Of a DNA stretch of 64,000 nucleotides, positions 21,807-34,330 are shown one piece after another. The position numbers and the translations under genes are program-made. This DNA comes from Balaenoptera acutorostrata (lineage: Eukaryota; Chordata; Mammalia; Artiodactyla; Balaenopteridae). The stretch's first letter is position 1. Each line of letters begins with the position of its first letter. The notes beneath the pieces are model-generated. The model saw only the letters and a list, made by a program, of their open reading frames with translations, ran no database searches and was not told the DNA's origin. Location of the stretch: assembly GCF_949987535.1 (NCBI RefSeq), contig NC_080079.1, positions 54,423,000-54,486,999 of the forward strand, given 5' to 3'.

Positions 21807-23557
21807 TGACCTGTCTTAAATTTTTTTTTAACATCTTTATTGGAGTATACAATGGTGTGTTAGTTTCTGCTGTATAACAAAGTGAATCAGCTATACATAT
21901 ACATATATCCCCATATCTCCTCCCTCTTGCATCTCCCTCCCACCCTCCCTATCCCACCCCTCTAGGTGGTCACAAAGCACCAAGCTGATCTCCCTGTGCT
22001 GTGTGGATGCTTCCCACTAGCTATCCATTTTACATCTGGTAGTGTATATATGTCCATGCCACTCTCTCACTTCGTCCCAGCTTACCCTTCCCCCTCCCCG
22101 TGTCCTCAAGTCCATTCTCTATGTGCAGACGTCTTTATTCCTGTCCTGCCCCTAGGTTCTTCAGACCTTTTTTTTTTTTTTTTTAGATTCCATATATATG
22201 TGTTAGTATACGGTATTTGTTTTCCTCTTTCTGACTTACTACACTCTGTATGACAGACTCTAGGTCCATCCACCTCACTACAAATAACTCAATTTCATTT
22301 CTTTTTATGGCTGAGTAATATTCCATTGTATATATGTGCCACATCTTCTTTATCCATTCATCTGTCAGTGGACACTTAGGTTGCTTCCATGTCCTGGTTA
22401 TGGTAAATAGAGCTGCAATGAACATTGTGGTACATGACTCTTTTTGAATTATGGTTTCTCAGGGTATATGCCCAGTAGGAGGATTGCTGGGTCGTATGGT
22501 AGTTCTATTTTTTGTTTTTTAAGGATCTTCCATACTGTTCTCCATAGTGGCTGTATCAATTTACATTCCCACCAACAGCGCAAGAGGGTTCCCTTTTCTC
22601 CACACCCTCTCCAGCATTTATTGTTTGTAGATTTTTTGATGATGGCCATTCTGACTGGTGTGAGGTGATACCTCCTTGTAGTTTTGATTTTCATTTCTCT
22701 AATGATTAGTGATGTTGAGCATCCTTTCATGTGTTTGTTGGCAATCTGTATGTCTTCTTTGGAGAAATGTCTATTTAGGTCTTCTGCCCATTTTTGGATT
22801 GGGTTGTCTTTTTGATATTAAGCTGCATGAGCTGCTTGTAAATTTTGGAGATTAATCCTTTGTCAGTTGCTTCATTTGCAAATATTTTCTCCCATTCTGA
22901 GGGTTGGCTTTTTGTCTTGTTTATGTTTTCCTTTGTTGTGAAAAAGCTTCGAAGTTTCATTAGGTCCCATTTGTTTATTTTTGTTTTTATTTCCATTTCT
23001 CTAGGAGGTGGGTCAAAAAGGACCTTGCTGTGATTTATGTCATAGAGTGTTCTGCCTATGTTTTCCTCTAAGAATTTTATAGTGTCTGGCCTTACATTTA
23101 CGTCTTTAATCCATTTTGAGTTTATTTTTGTGTATGGTATTAAGGAGTGTTCTAATTTCATTCTTTTACATGTAGCTGTCCAGTTTTCCAAGCACCACTT
23201 ATTGAAGGGACTGTCTTCTCCATTGTATATTCTTGCCTCGTTTATCAAAAATAAGATGACCATATGTGTGTGAGTTTATCTCTGGGCTTTCTATCCTGTT
23301 CCATTGGTCTATATTTCTGCTTTTGTGCCAGTACCGTACTGTCTTGATTACTGTAGCTTTGTAGTATAGTCTGAAGTCCAGGAGCCTGATTCCTCCAGCT
23401 CCATTGTTCTTTCTCAGGATTGCTTTGGCTATTCGGGGTCTTTTGTGTTTCCATACAAATTGTGAAATTTTTTGTTCTAGTTCTGTGAAAAATGCCACTG
23501 GTAGTTTGATAGGGATTGCATTGAATCTGTAGATTGCTTTTGACCTGTCTTAAATTT
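21807..23557 (-). mobile_element. L1, 5'-truncated, antisense, with 17-bp TSD
   Basis: A perfect 17-bp TSD, tgacctgtcttaaattt, lies at 21807-21823 and 23541-23557. The element between (21824-23540, about 1.7 kb) has the poly-T/AATAAA end at left and a 3' UTR to about 22182. ORF2 C-terminal remnants follow on the minus strand to 23540 (fragments 22183-22425, 22449-22730, 22775-23263, 23199-23498), covering the thumb/C-terminal and Cys regions but not the RT catalytic core. Multiple frameshifts make it dead. It interrupts the old L1M. Confidence 0.93.
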
Positions 23558-24729
23558 GATGATAATTTTTCTCCCTATTTGAATCTGATATTGAATCCCT
23601 CTAGTGAATTTTTCAATTCAGTTATTGTATCTTCACCTCTATAATTTATGTTTGGTTCCTTTTAATAATTTATATCTCTTTGTCGATATCCTCATTTTGT
23701 TCATAACTTTTCTGATGTCTTTTATTTCTTTGTTCATGTTTTCCTTTAGCTCTTTGAGCATATTTATGACAGCTATTTTAAAGTCTTTAACTAGTAAGTC
23801 CAATGCCTTTGTTTCTTTGGGGTCTGTTTCTGGGGACTATTTTGTTCCTGTCATGCTTTCCTGTTTCTCTGTATGCCTTGTAATATTTTACTGAAATCTG
23901 GGTACTTGTAAAAAAGTTACCTTTCCCGGTCTTTTCAGACTGGCTCCATGCAGAGCAAGACATTCATGCATCAGCCTAGTATGAAGGCTTAAGTTCTTCT
24001 CTGGCCTCTTCTGGCTATTCATATTCTTGACCTGTGAGTGTATGTGTTTTACAATTCCCCCATATACACAACTATTTTTAAATATAATACTTCCTTTAAT
24101 AGTCTCATCCCTGTTTCTTCTTGGGGCTTTAGCTGCCTATTGTATTCTTCAATCAGTAATTTCTTGTCTCAGGAGTCTGCATGTCTGTCGCTCTGTAGTA
24201 ATTTTCATGAGCCATGCCTGCTGCTTCCCATGGCTTCCTCTTGTCTGAGATCCAAGCTGTTTTGGCTGTCTCACCTCCAATGTAGGTGAAACGGAGACCA
24301 CTCTCTCAGGCAGTCCACACTCAGATTATAATGTTGCAAATTCAGTTCTCTCTGCTCTCTCTGGTTCATAGACAGGAACTGGGGACTAAACTACAGTTTT
24401 CTTCAAACTGTGCTTCTGCACTCTGCTGAGAAGGGGGTGGAACAAGGGCAAATAAAACCTGCACAGAATTTCCTACCATTTTGAATGTGGCTTTTTCTTG
24501 ATTGTGTGATCACCTCATTGCTGTAGATCTTTTGACTGATTTCCAGAGTTACTATACAGTTATTTTAGTTAGTTTCTAGTTGTTGTTGTTGTTGTTTTTT
24601 AATTCTATGGAAGAATCTTGCTGATATCATTCAACCTCTTGACTGTTATATACTGAAAAATAATTTTTTTTCAGCCAAAGACAGTTGATGCATCTCTCCA
24701 TGTTACTGGTTATATTTTGTCTTATAATT
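23558..24729 (-). mobile_element. ancient L1M 5'-side relic, part 3
   Basis: gaatccctctagtgaatttttc, cagttattgtatcttcacc, tttagctctttgagcatattt and the following GC-richer segment resemble the antisense ORF1/5' UTR of old L1M. Identity fades after about 24300. Confidence 0.6.
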
Positions 24730-26456
24730 CATTTATTTTCCTTTCTAAAAAAATTTATTGGCATATAGTTGATTTAAAATGTTGTATGAGTTTCAGGTGT
24801 ACAACAAAGTGAAGCAGTTATACATGTGCCTATATCCATTCTTTTTTAGATTCTTTTCCCATTTGGTCATTACAGAGTATTAAGTTGAGTTCCCTGTGTT
24901 ACACAGTAGGTCCTTATTAGTTACCTATTTTATATATAGTAGTGTGTATATGTCAATCCCAATCTCCAAATTTATCCCTATCCCCGTTCCATCACACCCT
25001 TGGTAACCATAAGTTTGTTTTCTACATCTGTACTCTATTTCTGTTTTGTAGATAAGTTCATTTGTACCCTGTTTTTAGATTCCACATATAAGTAATATCA
25101 TATGATATTTGTCTTTCTCTGTGTGACTTACTTCACTCAGTATGACTATTTCTAGGTTCATCCATGTTGCTGCAAATGGCATTATTTCATTCTTCTTTTT
25201 TATGGCTGAGTAATATTCCATTGTATATATGTACCATATCTTCTTTATCCATTCCTGTTGGTGATATTTAGGTTGCTTCCATGTACTGGCTATTGTAAAT
25301 AGTGCTGCCATGAACTTTGAGGTGCATGTATCATTTCAAATTATGGTTGGTTTTCTCTGGATACATGCCCAGGAGTAGAATGGTTGGATCATATGGTAAC
25401 TCTATTTCTAGTTTTTTAAGGAACCTCCATACTGTTTTCCACTGTGGCTTTACCAATTTACATTCCCATCAACAGTGTAGGAGGCTTCCCTTTTCTCCAC
25501 ACCCTCTCTAGCACTTATTGTTTGTAGATTTTTTGATGATGTCTATTCTGACCAGTGTGAGGTAACACCTTACTGTAGTTTTGATTTGCATTTCTCTGAT
25601 AATTAGTGATGCTGAGCATCTCCTCATGTGATTTTTGGCCATCTGTATGCCTTCTTTGGAGAAATGTCTATTTAGGCATTTTTCACAGAATTAGGACAAA
25701 AAATTTTACAGTTTGTATGCAAACACAAAAGACCCCAAAGAGTGAAAGCAATCTTGAGAAAGAAAAATGGACATGGAGGAATCAGGCTCCCTGACTTCAG
25801 ACTATACTACAAAACTACAGTAATCAAGACAGTATGGTACTGGCACAAACACAGAAATATAGATCAATGGAACAGGATAGAATGCCCAGAGATAAACCCA
25901 CGCACCTATGGTCACCTAATCCATGACAAAGGAGGCAAGAATATACAATGGAGGAAAGACAGTCTCTTCAACAAGTGGTGCTGGAAAAACTGGACAGCTA
26001 CATGTAAAAGAATGAAATGAGAACATTCCCTAACACCATACACAAAAATAAACTCAAAATGGATTAGACCTAAATGTAAGGCCGGATACTATAAAACTCG
26101 TAGAGGAAAACATAGGCAGAACACTCTTTGACATAAATCGCAGATCTTTTTCAATCCACCTCCTAGATTAATGAAAATAAAAACAAAAATAAACAAATGG
26201 GACCTAATTAAACTCAGAAGCTTTGGTATAGCAAAGGAAACCATAAACAAAAAGACAACCCTCAGAATGGGAGAAAATATTTGCTAATGAAGCAACCAAC
26301 AAGGGATTAATCTCCAAAATATTGCAAACAGCTCATTCAGCTCAATATCAAAAACAAAACAAAACAAAACAACCCAATCAAAAAATGGCCGTAAGATCTA
26401 AATAGATATTTCTCTAAGGAAGACATACAGATGGCCAAAAAAGCTCATTAATTTTC
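24730..26456 (-). mobile_element. L1 with 5' inversion, antisense
   Basis: Minus-strand 3' UTR and ORF2 end occupy 24741-25675. At 25675/25676 orientation flips and sense ORF2 sequence runs from TELGQK (25680) through [13 protein letters not shown] to aagacatacagatggcc near 26440. The two parts share about 45 bp of the same ORF2 region (cctaaatagacatttctcc block) and meet at a GG overlap, as expected from twin priming. Probable TSD cat(t/a)...: catttattttc at 24730-24740 against cattaattttc at 26446-26456, one mismatch. Old and full of indels. Confidence 0.85.
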
Positions 26457-26469
26457 TGTTTTTCTTACT

Positions 26470-26580
26470 ACTCTTGTCACCCTGTAAACTCCTCAAGAGC
26501 ACAGAAAAGTTACTTCCTTCATGCAACACATAACTCAGTGCCTGGTTCTTACTAGGCACTCAATTTTAGCTTGATAAATT
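26470..26580 (+). mobile_element. L2 3' end relic
   Basis: ctgtaaactcctcaagagc, acagaaaagttacttcc, ctcagtgcctggttcttac and aggcactcaat follow the L2 3' end pattern. Confidence 0.6.
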
Positions 26581-27805
26581 AAGCACTATAGAAAAGCAAG
26601 CCTAAGTGTGCAGACATCACATCATCTAGCACCATGTGTATCGTCACCATTTTCCCTAGCTGTACAATCACAGCATTGCTTTAGACTGTGTGTCAACAGT
26701 TGGGTATGTTCACAGAAAGCCCACACTGATTTTGTTGAAATTCTGTAGCTGGTATATTGTTACGTTAGCAGACTGTTTTTGGAAATTGCAGCAGGCACTG
26801 TGCATCAGCTCAGAAGGAAAATGAACACCACTTCTCTACAATGTCTGCAACCACACCCCTTCCCTCAGTGAAAAGTGGGTAATTTATTGAGAGAGAGAAG
26901 GCAGCATTGCTCCTATTGTTGATTTGGCTTATTCAAGAGATTCTAGAAACAGCTCTGTCACTTTCAAAAAAATAAGGGGAAAAAATCAAAAACAAAAACA
27001 AAAGTCACTAAGTACATGAGTCTCTCAAAGTAGAGTTTAAAGTAAAAGCCTGATGGATGCTAATTAATTACTGTTATCTGAGATAATGGAGAGAGAAGGA
27101 AAGGAAGGGGAAAACATTCTTGGCTTTCATTACCACTCACAGGAGTCCTTCTGAAAAAAGACGTTAAATGTCTCCCCTGAGGTGTCTGTTGTCCTCCTAT
27201 GTGAATTAGTCAAGTAGAAATGCACATTATTTGGACATGGATACCCAAAGGGGAATTGTCAAAAAGTGGAAATGTCTGATAACCCATTAGAAAATACTGT
27301 ATTAAGTAGCCTCTATCACAGGCAATATCTTTAAAGAAGACGACTTACTGAAAGTCAGCATAAATTTTCTAAATCAATCTTTCCCTCCCCATCCCCAAAA
27401 CAAAAATAGCTGGACTGCTGATTGTCACATATACTCTGGATCTGTTTTTCACAGAAAGTGAATCTCTCATCATTAAACTAATGCATTTTAAGAGTCTCCC
27501 GTGTTGTATATCCATCTTGTTATGTATGTATCTATATGTGTCTGGCACATATCCATAATAAACATATGTTGAATAACATGTTTTCAAAGTCCCAGGTTTA
27601 GGTTCCCAATTATCTATTTGATTTTTCAAATACTTAACAATTCTTTTTTTATAGGTAGCAAAAACATAAGAATTAGGCTACAGTTAAAGATGTAAAATAT
27701 TATGGTTACATGAAAGTGAGAGACTATTTGCTCTAGTAAACATATATAGATATATATATATATAATTTCAAATATGATTTTATTTCTGCCATCCACTATT
27801 ATTCA
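26581..27805. other. unique sequence with small (TA)n
   Basis: No gene recognised. A (TA)n run lies near 27743-27764. The rest is ordinary AT-rich DNA. Confidence 0.45.
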
Positions 27806-27885
27806 GTAATTTACCATACCTGGCACGTACCTACCCCCTCACATAGCAGATGCTCAACAGTTATTTGCTGAATTAATCTATTATA
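27806..27885 (+). mobile_element. L2/MIR 3' end relic
   Basis: taccatacctggcacgtacc, gcagatgctcaacagttattt, gctgaattaatc resembles the common 3' terminal motif. Confidence 0.5.
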
Positions 27886-28004
27886 ATTTGGCTCCAAACT
27901 TTAAGAAACATGCAGAGCTCAATTATTAATAAAATCCTTTCAGTTTTAATTTTCCCTGAAGTTATGCTAGCAACTTTTTTGGGGGGAATATTAGACTTAG
28001 AGGT

Positions 28005-28005
<1 letters not shown>

Positions 28006-28041
<36 letters not shown>

Positions 28042-28120
28042 TGTATATGTATATGTATATATGTACACATACATGTTTGTGTGTGTGTGTATACATACAT
28101 ATACACATATATACACATAC
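28006..28120. repeat. compound TA / GTAT / TG microsatellite
   Basis: A run of about 14 TA units is followed by imperfect tgtata units, gtgtgtgtgtgt and further acacata units. The alternating purine-pyrimidine tract is partly self-complementary. Confidence 0.9.
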
Positions 28121-28149
28121 CTTGTGGAGAAGATGCATTCAAACTGGAC

Positions 28150-28885
28150 CAGAGGAATAACCTTACGAAATGCCTTCAGAATGTTCCATGATCTCTCAAT
28201 AGTTCAGGCAAGGTGGTAGCCAGCAGGCAACCAGGTACCAGAGAGGAATTTTAGCAGGGCTGAGCAGAAGTTTAGAAAGGAGAAGCTCGAGTTCTGGTTC
28301 CCAAAGGAACCTGGAGTCCCTGTAGGATCTTGAGCAGAGAGGCTTGGGGATCACGGCAAAAGAGAGAGATAGCTGCAGACCCAGGGCACTGGGAGACTGG
28401 GAACTGTGTGGGCAGCAGTCCTGGGAATGGGGTGGGCCTGGATATCCAAACAGAGGTCCCTGATAAGCTGAGTAGGGCAGGACGAACCAAGGAGGACACC
28501 AAGGTGTCTCTCACCTCAGCTAAGTGCTGTTTCCAGGAACTGGAGTAAAGACAATTTCAGGAAACACAACCATGGTGGAAAGGAGGGTTGCAGAAGCTGA
28601 GGCTGAGTAGTGGTGGCCAGTGGACCTAAGGCTAAGGGTAGAATGTGACCATGGCTAGAGGACACTGAGCCCTGGGACCGTGACTCAGGGTTGCTGCTCC
28701 ATCCGGCTGGGTCCTATGCACCGTCTGCACCTGCCATGAGATTACGAGCTTCCTTTGTAAAGTACTACTTGTTGCTCATAGGCCTCTGATAAAATCTATC
28801 CTGAGGATGCAAAATCCTTCTATCCTAACAAAGTACTGTTGAACTCTCCACTGTGTTTGTGTTTGTCATGACCACTATTAAATAA
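28150..28885. other. unique, moderately GC-rich sequence
   Basis: No repeat recognised. The short frames on both strands (28272-28548) have no domain I recognise. Confidence 0.45.
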
Positions 28886-29100
28886 TGATCATTCTCTTTT
28901 ATTGAACACACGTTATATGTTCTACACATCCTAGCTCATATTATCCTTTTAACATTCTGGTGAGAGGGGAAAATTGAAGGCTTAAGTGGTTCAGCCACTT
29001 GTCTGAAGTTCCCTAGGCCATGAGAAGTGAAGCTAGGACTTTCACCCAGCTATATGTGGCTCCAAGGTTTCAATGCTTTCTGTGAAGCTACCTGGCTCTT
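28886..29100 (-). mobile_element. MIR SINE
   Basis: ttattgaacacacgttatatg, tcatattatccttttaac, ggttcagccacttgtctg and agctaggactttcaccc follow reversed MIR. Confidence 0.65.
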
Positions 29101-29894
29101 ATTGGAAGATATGAACATATTAATCATGAATTAACCCTAAAAACATTGAAAGAGGACATTTTAGAAGCGATCTCAGAAACCCATGGACCTTTTTTTTATG
29201 CTGTGCCTTGTCATAGCATAGAATTTAAGGCTTAAGTCTCAGAATCAGGCCATTAAGAAGCCAGAGGGAGGGTTCTCACCTGAGAGTAGAATACACTCAG
29301 GCCCTCAGGGACCCCTTCTTCAACAGTCTGAAAGGGCGGAACCAGGGCCCAGTTTCACACAATTGACTAAAAGGGACAGGATGAAAGCAATTACTTTGCC
29401 ATTTCATTGAATTCCTTGGTTTGTACAATCAAAGATACAGAAAGAAAATGATCCCTCCTGGTTCTGTTTTGACCTTAACCAAGAGAATAATTAGGAGGGA
29501 ATAATAATAATGATAACACACAGCTTTTTCACTTTCTAATCTGAACTGATTAGATTATCCAGTATGTAAACATCTTGAACTAATGTGCATTCAGACACAC
29601 GTGAGCACACGTCCCCGTGCCAGAGCTGGCCAGGCTTCTTGTCCATTCAAGAAGTTTCAACAAGGCCTGGTGCCCAGAGGATGCAGCCAGACTCCTAAAC
29701 ATTCAGAGACCACAGTCTCCACACGAACAGCCAGCCCATGACATGTTGTGCACACTCACTCCTATTCTAATCACCATGGCCTAGAAATGATCACACCCTG
29801 AAGTTTCTGTCTCTATCAGTTTACTCATTCAGGTTCCTCAAAGAGAGTTTCCTATATTGCCCCCAAAAGAGACAGTATTTGTCTCTTGAAATGT
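29101..29894. other. unique sequence, no gene seen
   Basis: No repeat or exon recognised. Confidence 0.45.
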
Positions 29895-30078
29895 TACCCA
29901 TCTTTCAAGGTCTGTTTTAAATGCTTCTGAATCTGAACTTTTGGATCCTTCTTTGACATACACTGTGGGCCTGGGTTTCTTGACAGCATAGAACATAGGC
30001 TCTTTGTGTCGGATAATTGCTATATTGCTGGTACTTATCTCAGTACCTGGTACACACAGGTGCTCAATAAATGTGAAC
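29895..30078 (+). mobile_element. L2 3' end relic
   Basis: ctttcaaggtctgttttaaatg, gggcctgggtttcttgacag, atctcagtacctggtacac and aggtgctcaataaatg are in L2 3' order. Confidence 0.65.
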
Positions 30079-30455
30079 AGCAGAAAGAGAAGAAGGGGAA
30101 AATGGAAGGAACAAACCTGGAAGAAAGGCAGGCAGGAACAAAGGAGGGCAGGAAAGCAGGAACAAAGGAAGGGGGCATGTCTCCTTCCATCTAAGTACTG
30201 ACTTTGAAAAGCAAAATGAAAAAGAACTCAACAGGGCAAGTGAATGACTAGTTGCCTTACAAACTTAAGAATAGATGTGATGAGTCACAGATGTGCTCAT
30301 TTATTTCACAAAGACGTTGAAGACTTTCAGACTCATTGGCCTGAAGCTCATATTCCTGAGCTATAAGAAATCTTGTTCAGTTATAGCAAGAAGTCAGGAA
30401 CCTTGCTTGTTTTCTTCCTCCCATCATCACACTGGCATTGATTTTAATACATGGG

Positions 30456-30486
<31 letters not shown>

Positions 30487-31055
30487 CATCTCTCCATCCA
30501 CCATCTATCCATTTATCTCTCGTTCACCCTTCCCCACGCCCTTGGAGTTCCACCAGAACAATGGTGATCAGAATAGCTACTTCTAGCCATGCTGAAGATT
30601 CAATTAGATGCAATAAATCTAAAGCCCCATCCTATATTCAGCAAGGCATTTCCCAGTACCTGCAGCACCTGCAGTCATTCTGTCCCTAGCTATAAATTCA
30701 GTACCCTCCTCACATAATTCTCTGCCTAGGATAAATCTGTCAGGTCTTTTTGCATCACTTGTCTCTCGTTGGACAATGCCAACATAGCTATAGAAATTCC
30801 CTTCCCAATGCTGAGATTAAAAAAGGAGTGGGGAGGAAGATAACTGCTTTTCAAAGTGAAACAGGTCTAGGTCACACTGAAGTTCTCTAAAATGTAACCT
30901 CAATGATTCAGCCCCTTAGCCATCCTCTCTGAAAGTTTGACACTTAACGTATACATTCAAGAGAACTATTTTACATCAGAGTTCACAGTTATTAAACCTG
31001 CTGTCAGAGCCGCCAGCCCTTCCCTCACAAGGGATGAGCACTGCCACATCTATGC
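30079..31055. other. unique sequence with purine tract and (TATC)n
   Basis: The purine-rich stretch at 30080-30175 (gcaggaacaaagg-type units) and the tetranucleotide run at 30457-30520 are the only structure seen. Overlapping frames here are low complexity. Confidence 0.45.
30457..30530. repeat. (TATC)n microsatellite
   Basis: About seven tidy TATC units followed by decayed CATC/CCAT units. Confidence 0.9.
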
Positions 31056-31059
31056 AGTG

Positions 31060-31290
31060 CGATGTGGTGGAGGGAGGCTGGGTCTTGTAATCACACAGCC
31101 TGGGTTCCAACCTCAGTTCTGATACTAACTGCAAATCCTGGTGCAAGGTCACTTAACCCCTATTTAGTTCAGTTTTCTTATCTACACAAAGGGGACTCTA
31201 ATACCTCATAGGTTATTCTGAGGATTAAATGTGATTGCCTTAGTGATATGCTAGAACAAGAAGCAGCATATCGTAGCTACTGGGAAAATG
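31060..31290 (+). mobile_element. MIR SINE, near full length
   Basis: cacagcctgggttccaacctc, gcaaggtcacttaaccc, gttttcttatctacacaaag, acctcataggttattctgag and gattaaatgtgattg give the MIR core and 3' part in order. Confidence 0.8.
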
Positions 31291-32004
31291 TTCTTCTCCA
31301 TTTTCTTAGGAGTTATGTGGTCACAGAACAATTATTTAAAAAGGTATGACATTCAAGACACACACATATATATGCACAGAAAGATCATATTATTTGTTTC
31401 CTTGAAATCGACTTAAAATTAACTCCAAATATCCTTCTCTGCTACGGAGGAAAAAAAAAAATCAAACATACTCATGATTGAGGTTAAGTTCCTTCCTCCA
31501 ACATGTCCCTAAGCCCCATGGTGGTGTAAGGTCCAGAGCTCTCTGGTAGCACAATACACCAGCTCATAAGTCACGTGGATTACCAATGTGTGTTCTACTG
31601 CCCTGTCCTCCTCTTCCCCTTTAGATCCAACAGTCAGGGACCTAGGGACCTTTGCTGTAGACGTGCAGACTTCCCTCTCTGAAGGCAAGCCACCTGCCTG
31701 GTACATTTCTAGGCAATGAGACACAGTTCCCTCTTTCATAGGACCCACAATCCTTCTTCCTCCTCCTAGGACTGCAGATTGTCTTTGGATCAAGGGAGAA
31801 CATATTCTATTTTTACTTGTTTCCCTCAGAGGTACTCTGCCTCTAAAATCTTCATCACAAGTTTGGTAGCTTGGAGAAGATAAAATTAGGAACAAAAGCA
31901 TCTTGTAGGTCAGGAAGCCTAGAGCCTGTGACCTTCTCCAATGAGGAAAAGAGGACACACATAAACATAAATTAACTCAGAATTTGTCTTGCTACAATAA
32001 TAAT
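31291..32004. other. unique sequence, no gene seen
   Basis: The minus-strand 149-codon frame at 31509-31958 has no recognised domain and no supporting signals. Confidence 0.45.
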
Positions 32005-32220
32005 TGCAAATATTTTAATAGCTAACATTTAGTGAGCATCGTGATGAACTCAAAAAATACCAGCAGTTCTACATTAGCGACTAAACTTATAAAGTGCAGT
32101 GCTTTACCACTTATAGGGCTCCTTCACACGCCATCTCAGTTGGTCCTATCTTCTGGGAAATAGGCACAAGTGGGATAATGGTCCCTTTTTTTGATAAGTT
32201 TTTGGAGGCTCTGCACAGTT
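32005..32220 (-). mobile_element. MIR-like relic
   Basis: aatagctaacatttagtgag, accacttatagggctccttc, catctcagttggtcctatc and gggataatggtccc follow reversed MIR order with substitutions. Confidence 0.5.
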
Positions 32221-33249
32221 AATCTGTGGACTTGCCAGCTTGCACATCCCTGGAGCTCTTGGCAGACACATCTCCATCTGGGCTTCCTCTGTGGTCAACT
32301 GCCCTGAGTCAGGGTGCAAGAGTCCAGAATCCTGCAGCCCAGCGACACACTCCTTTCCCTTCCCTGTCCCCACCTCCTCATTGCATGGGCTGCTCTGTTA
32401 AATGGCTCCTGAGTTCTGTGTCTAAACTGATACATCAACACCCTGCTTAAGTCTCAGCTCCTTCCCGGAGGCCACACCATGTTCCTCCCTGGGTCCCTTA
32501 AGGAGCTACTCTTCCAGACTCTGACCTTATTTCCAGAAGTACACTTCTGTCTGACACCTTGAGAATCTGCCTGTTCCTTACTGCCACCTCCTGGTTTCCA
32601 GGTCTGGGATCCATTGACCCCACCTCCCTGCTGGATTGTCATTCATCATCTATCTTCTTCCAGCTTCCTGGCCTCCACTGCCTACCTGTTTACTGTAATT
32701 CTCTATTTCATTTAGCCCTTGTCTAGCTGGTCACAATCAGAGGAGTATGCTTCCATTAGATGGTGGATGTTGACATTGACCTCTTCCCAACAGAACGTAT
32801 CAAGGAGCCAAAGAAAGAGACCAGGACGTAGCTTTATGGATCCTCTCTCCCTACCCAAGTGCCTCTCACAATGCATACCTTCTTCCGGGAAGAAGGGCTG
32901 GTGGTGGTTGATCTCAGAAGAGTCAGTCAGAACTGTTGTACCAAATGGGAGAGACAGAGGCTGGAGGAGAAGAGGAGGACTAGTCAGAAGATAAGAGGGC
33001 TTGGATCATGCATCAAACAGACAGGCCAGAGGCAGGTGTCTGGCAGTGAAGGCAAGAATAGAGGAGGTCAAGGGAATGGAGTAGGGGGCAGGGCCAATGA
33101 AGTCAGGCAGGTTGGAACCTCAGTCTAAGCAGGGACATATGGGCCTGGGCAATCATTTTGTGTAGATGAGGTACATCTTGATGGACAGGATCAGCCCTTA
33201 TAGAAGCCCCCCAGGCTAGACAGATTCAGAAGCGGGTCATGTTCCCTGA
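32221..33249. other. unique sequence, possible L2 relic
   Basis: Between about 32430 and 32650 the sequence ttaagtctcagctccttcccgg and the following text vaguely recall L2. The rest is unique. No exon supported. Confidence 0.35.
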
Positions 33250-33370
33250 GTTTTTACTGTATGCATGGCACAGTGGTATCTGTCACATGCTCTACCTCAT
33301 CTAATCTGTATCATTTCTCTTAGAGGAGGAAATGATTCTATACATTTTAAAGGTATTGAAAAGGGCTCAG
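33250..33370 (-). mobile_element. MIR-like relic
   Basis: gtttttactgtatgcatggc, acctcatctaatctgtatc and gaggaggaaatgattc suggest reversed MIR. Confidence 0.4.
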
Positions 33371-34170
33371 CAATATTAATATGATAGCCCTGTTCCCACA
33401 ACTAATGAATGGAATGCAGAGGTTACATTTAATACAAGGTCCATGCGATTTCAGTGCTGTCCCCACTACTCTGGACTGGTCCTCTAGCCTCTCTCCCAGG
33501 TTCTGGGCCTGGGTCTCAGCCCGGTCTTTGATCCTAATTTCTTCCTTAGCATCATTTAACATCTGCTGCAGAAATAGCTGAGTTGGGACTGCTAACTGCT
33601 TTTCAGCCCTGGGCACCCAGGTACATAGCCAGCCTTCAGTTCTTGTCGGTGGGACAGAAACATTGGACTCACAGTTGACAAGTCTCTTAAGTTAAACTAT
33701 CAGTCAGGGAAAATAAAGGAATCCTGTACTAAACTACTCCATGGAGCAAGCCCTTGGGGAAGGAAGTCCTCTCTTCTCCTGAGAAATTGGCCCACTTGGA
33801 ACTCCCAGCTCGAACAATGTTTTGAATCACATGCTGACTGACTTGAGACATCCCAGAGGGAAACTCTTAACTTGACACCTAATTAGTCAACCAGAAATCT
33901 CCCACGAATGTGCTCCTTCTCTGCTTCAGCCAGAGCCTAATTAAGACCCTAGCATGGCTGTTACTTTGTGCTAGGGCTGTTATTCAGTTAATGGCCCCAT
34001 TACTGTTAGCCTTGCGGCCACTCCTGTGTACCATTGCAGAGACACTCTTCAGTAAGATGGAATTGTTTAAAAGGGTTCCCGAGAGAACCAACCACAAACC
34101 ACAGCACAAGACACACCCCACCACTGTCCTCAGCCCCCATCAGCATAGGCAGCCCTCTGGGGCTGTGCAC
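33371..34170. other. unique sequence, no gene seen
   Basis: No repeat family or exon recognised. Confidence 0.45.
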
Positions 34171-34330
34171 AGGAGGCAGAAACCTGGATTCATGTCCTGG
34201 CTCCTCTAGCACCAGGACATGCGGAAAACAGGGCCGGGCATTTACCATCTCTAAGTTTGGGATAATACTTCTGCCTCTTAAGCGGCTGCTGTTATGAGGG
34301 CCATAAACTCTGTAAACTCTAGAGCACTGT
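34171..34330 (+). mobile_element. MIR-like relic
   Basis: aaacctggattcatgtcctgg, ccatctctaagtttgggat and aatacttctgcctc fit a diverged MIR. Confidence 0.4.

Noticed and set aside
30460..30530. Regular short repeats suggestive of an array
   Set aside because: A simple TATC microsatellite with no spacers, not a CRISPR or minisatellite.
31509..31958. 149-codon minus-strand frame
   Set aside because: No domain or supporting signal recognised.
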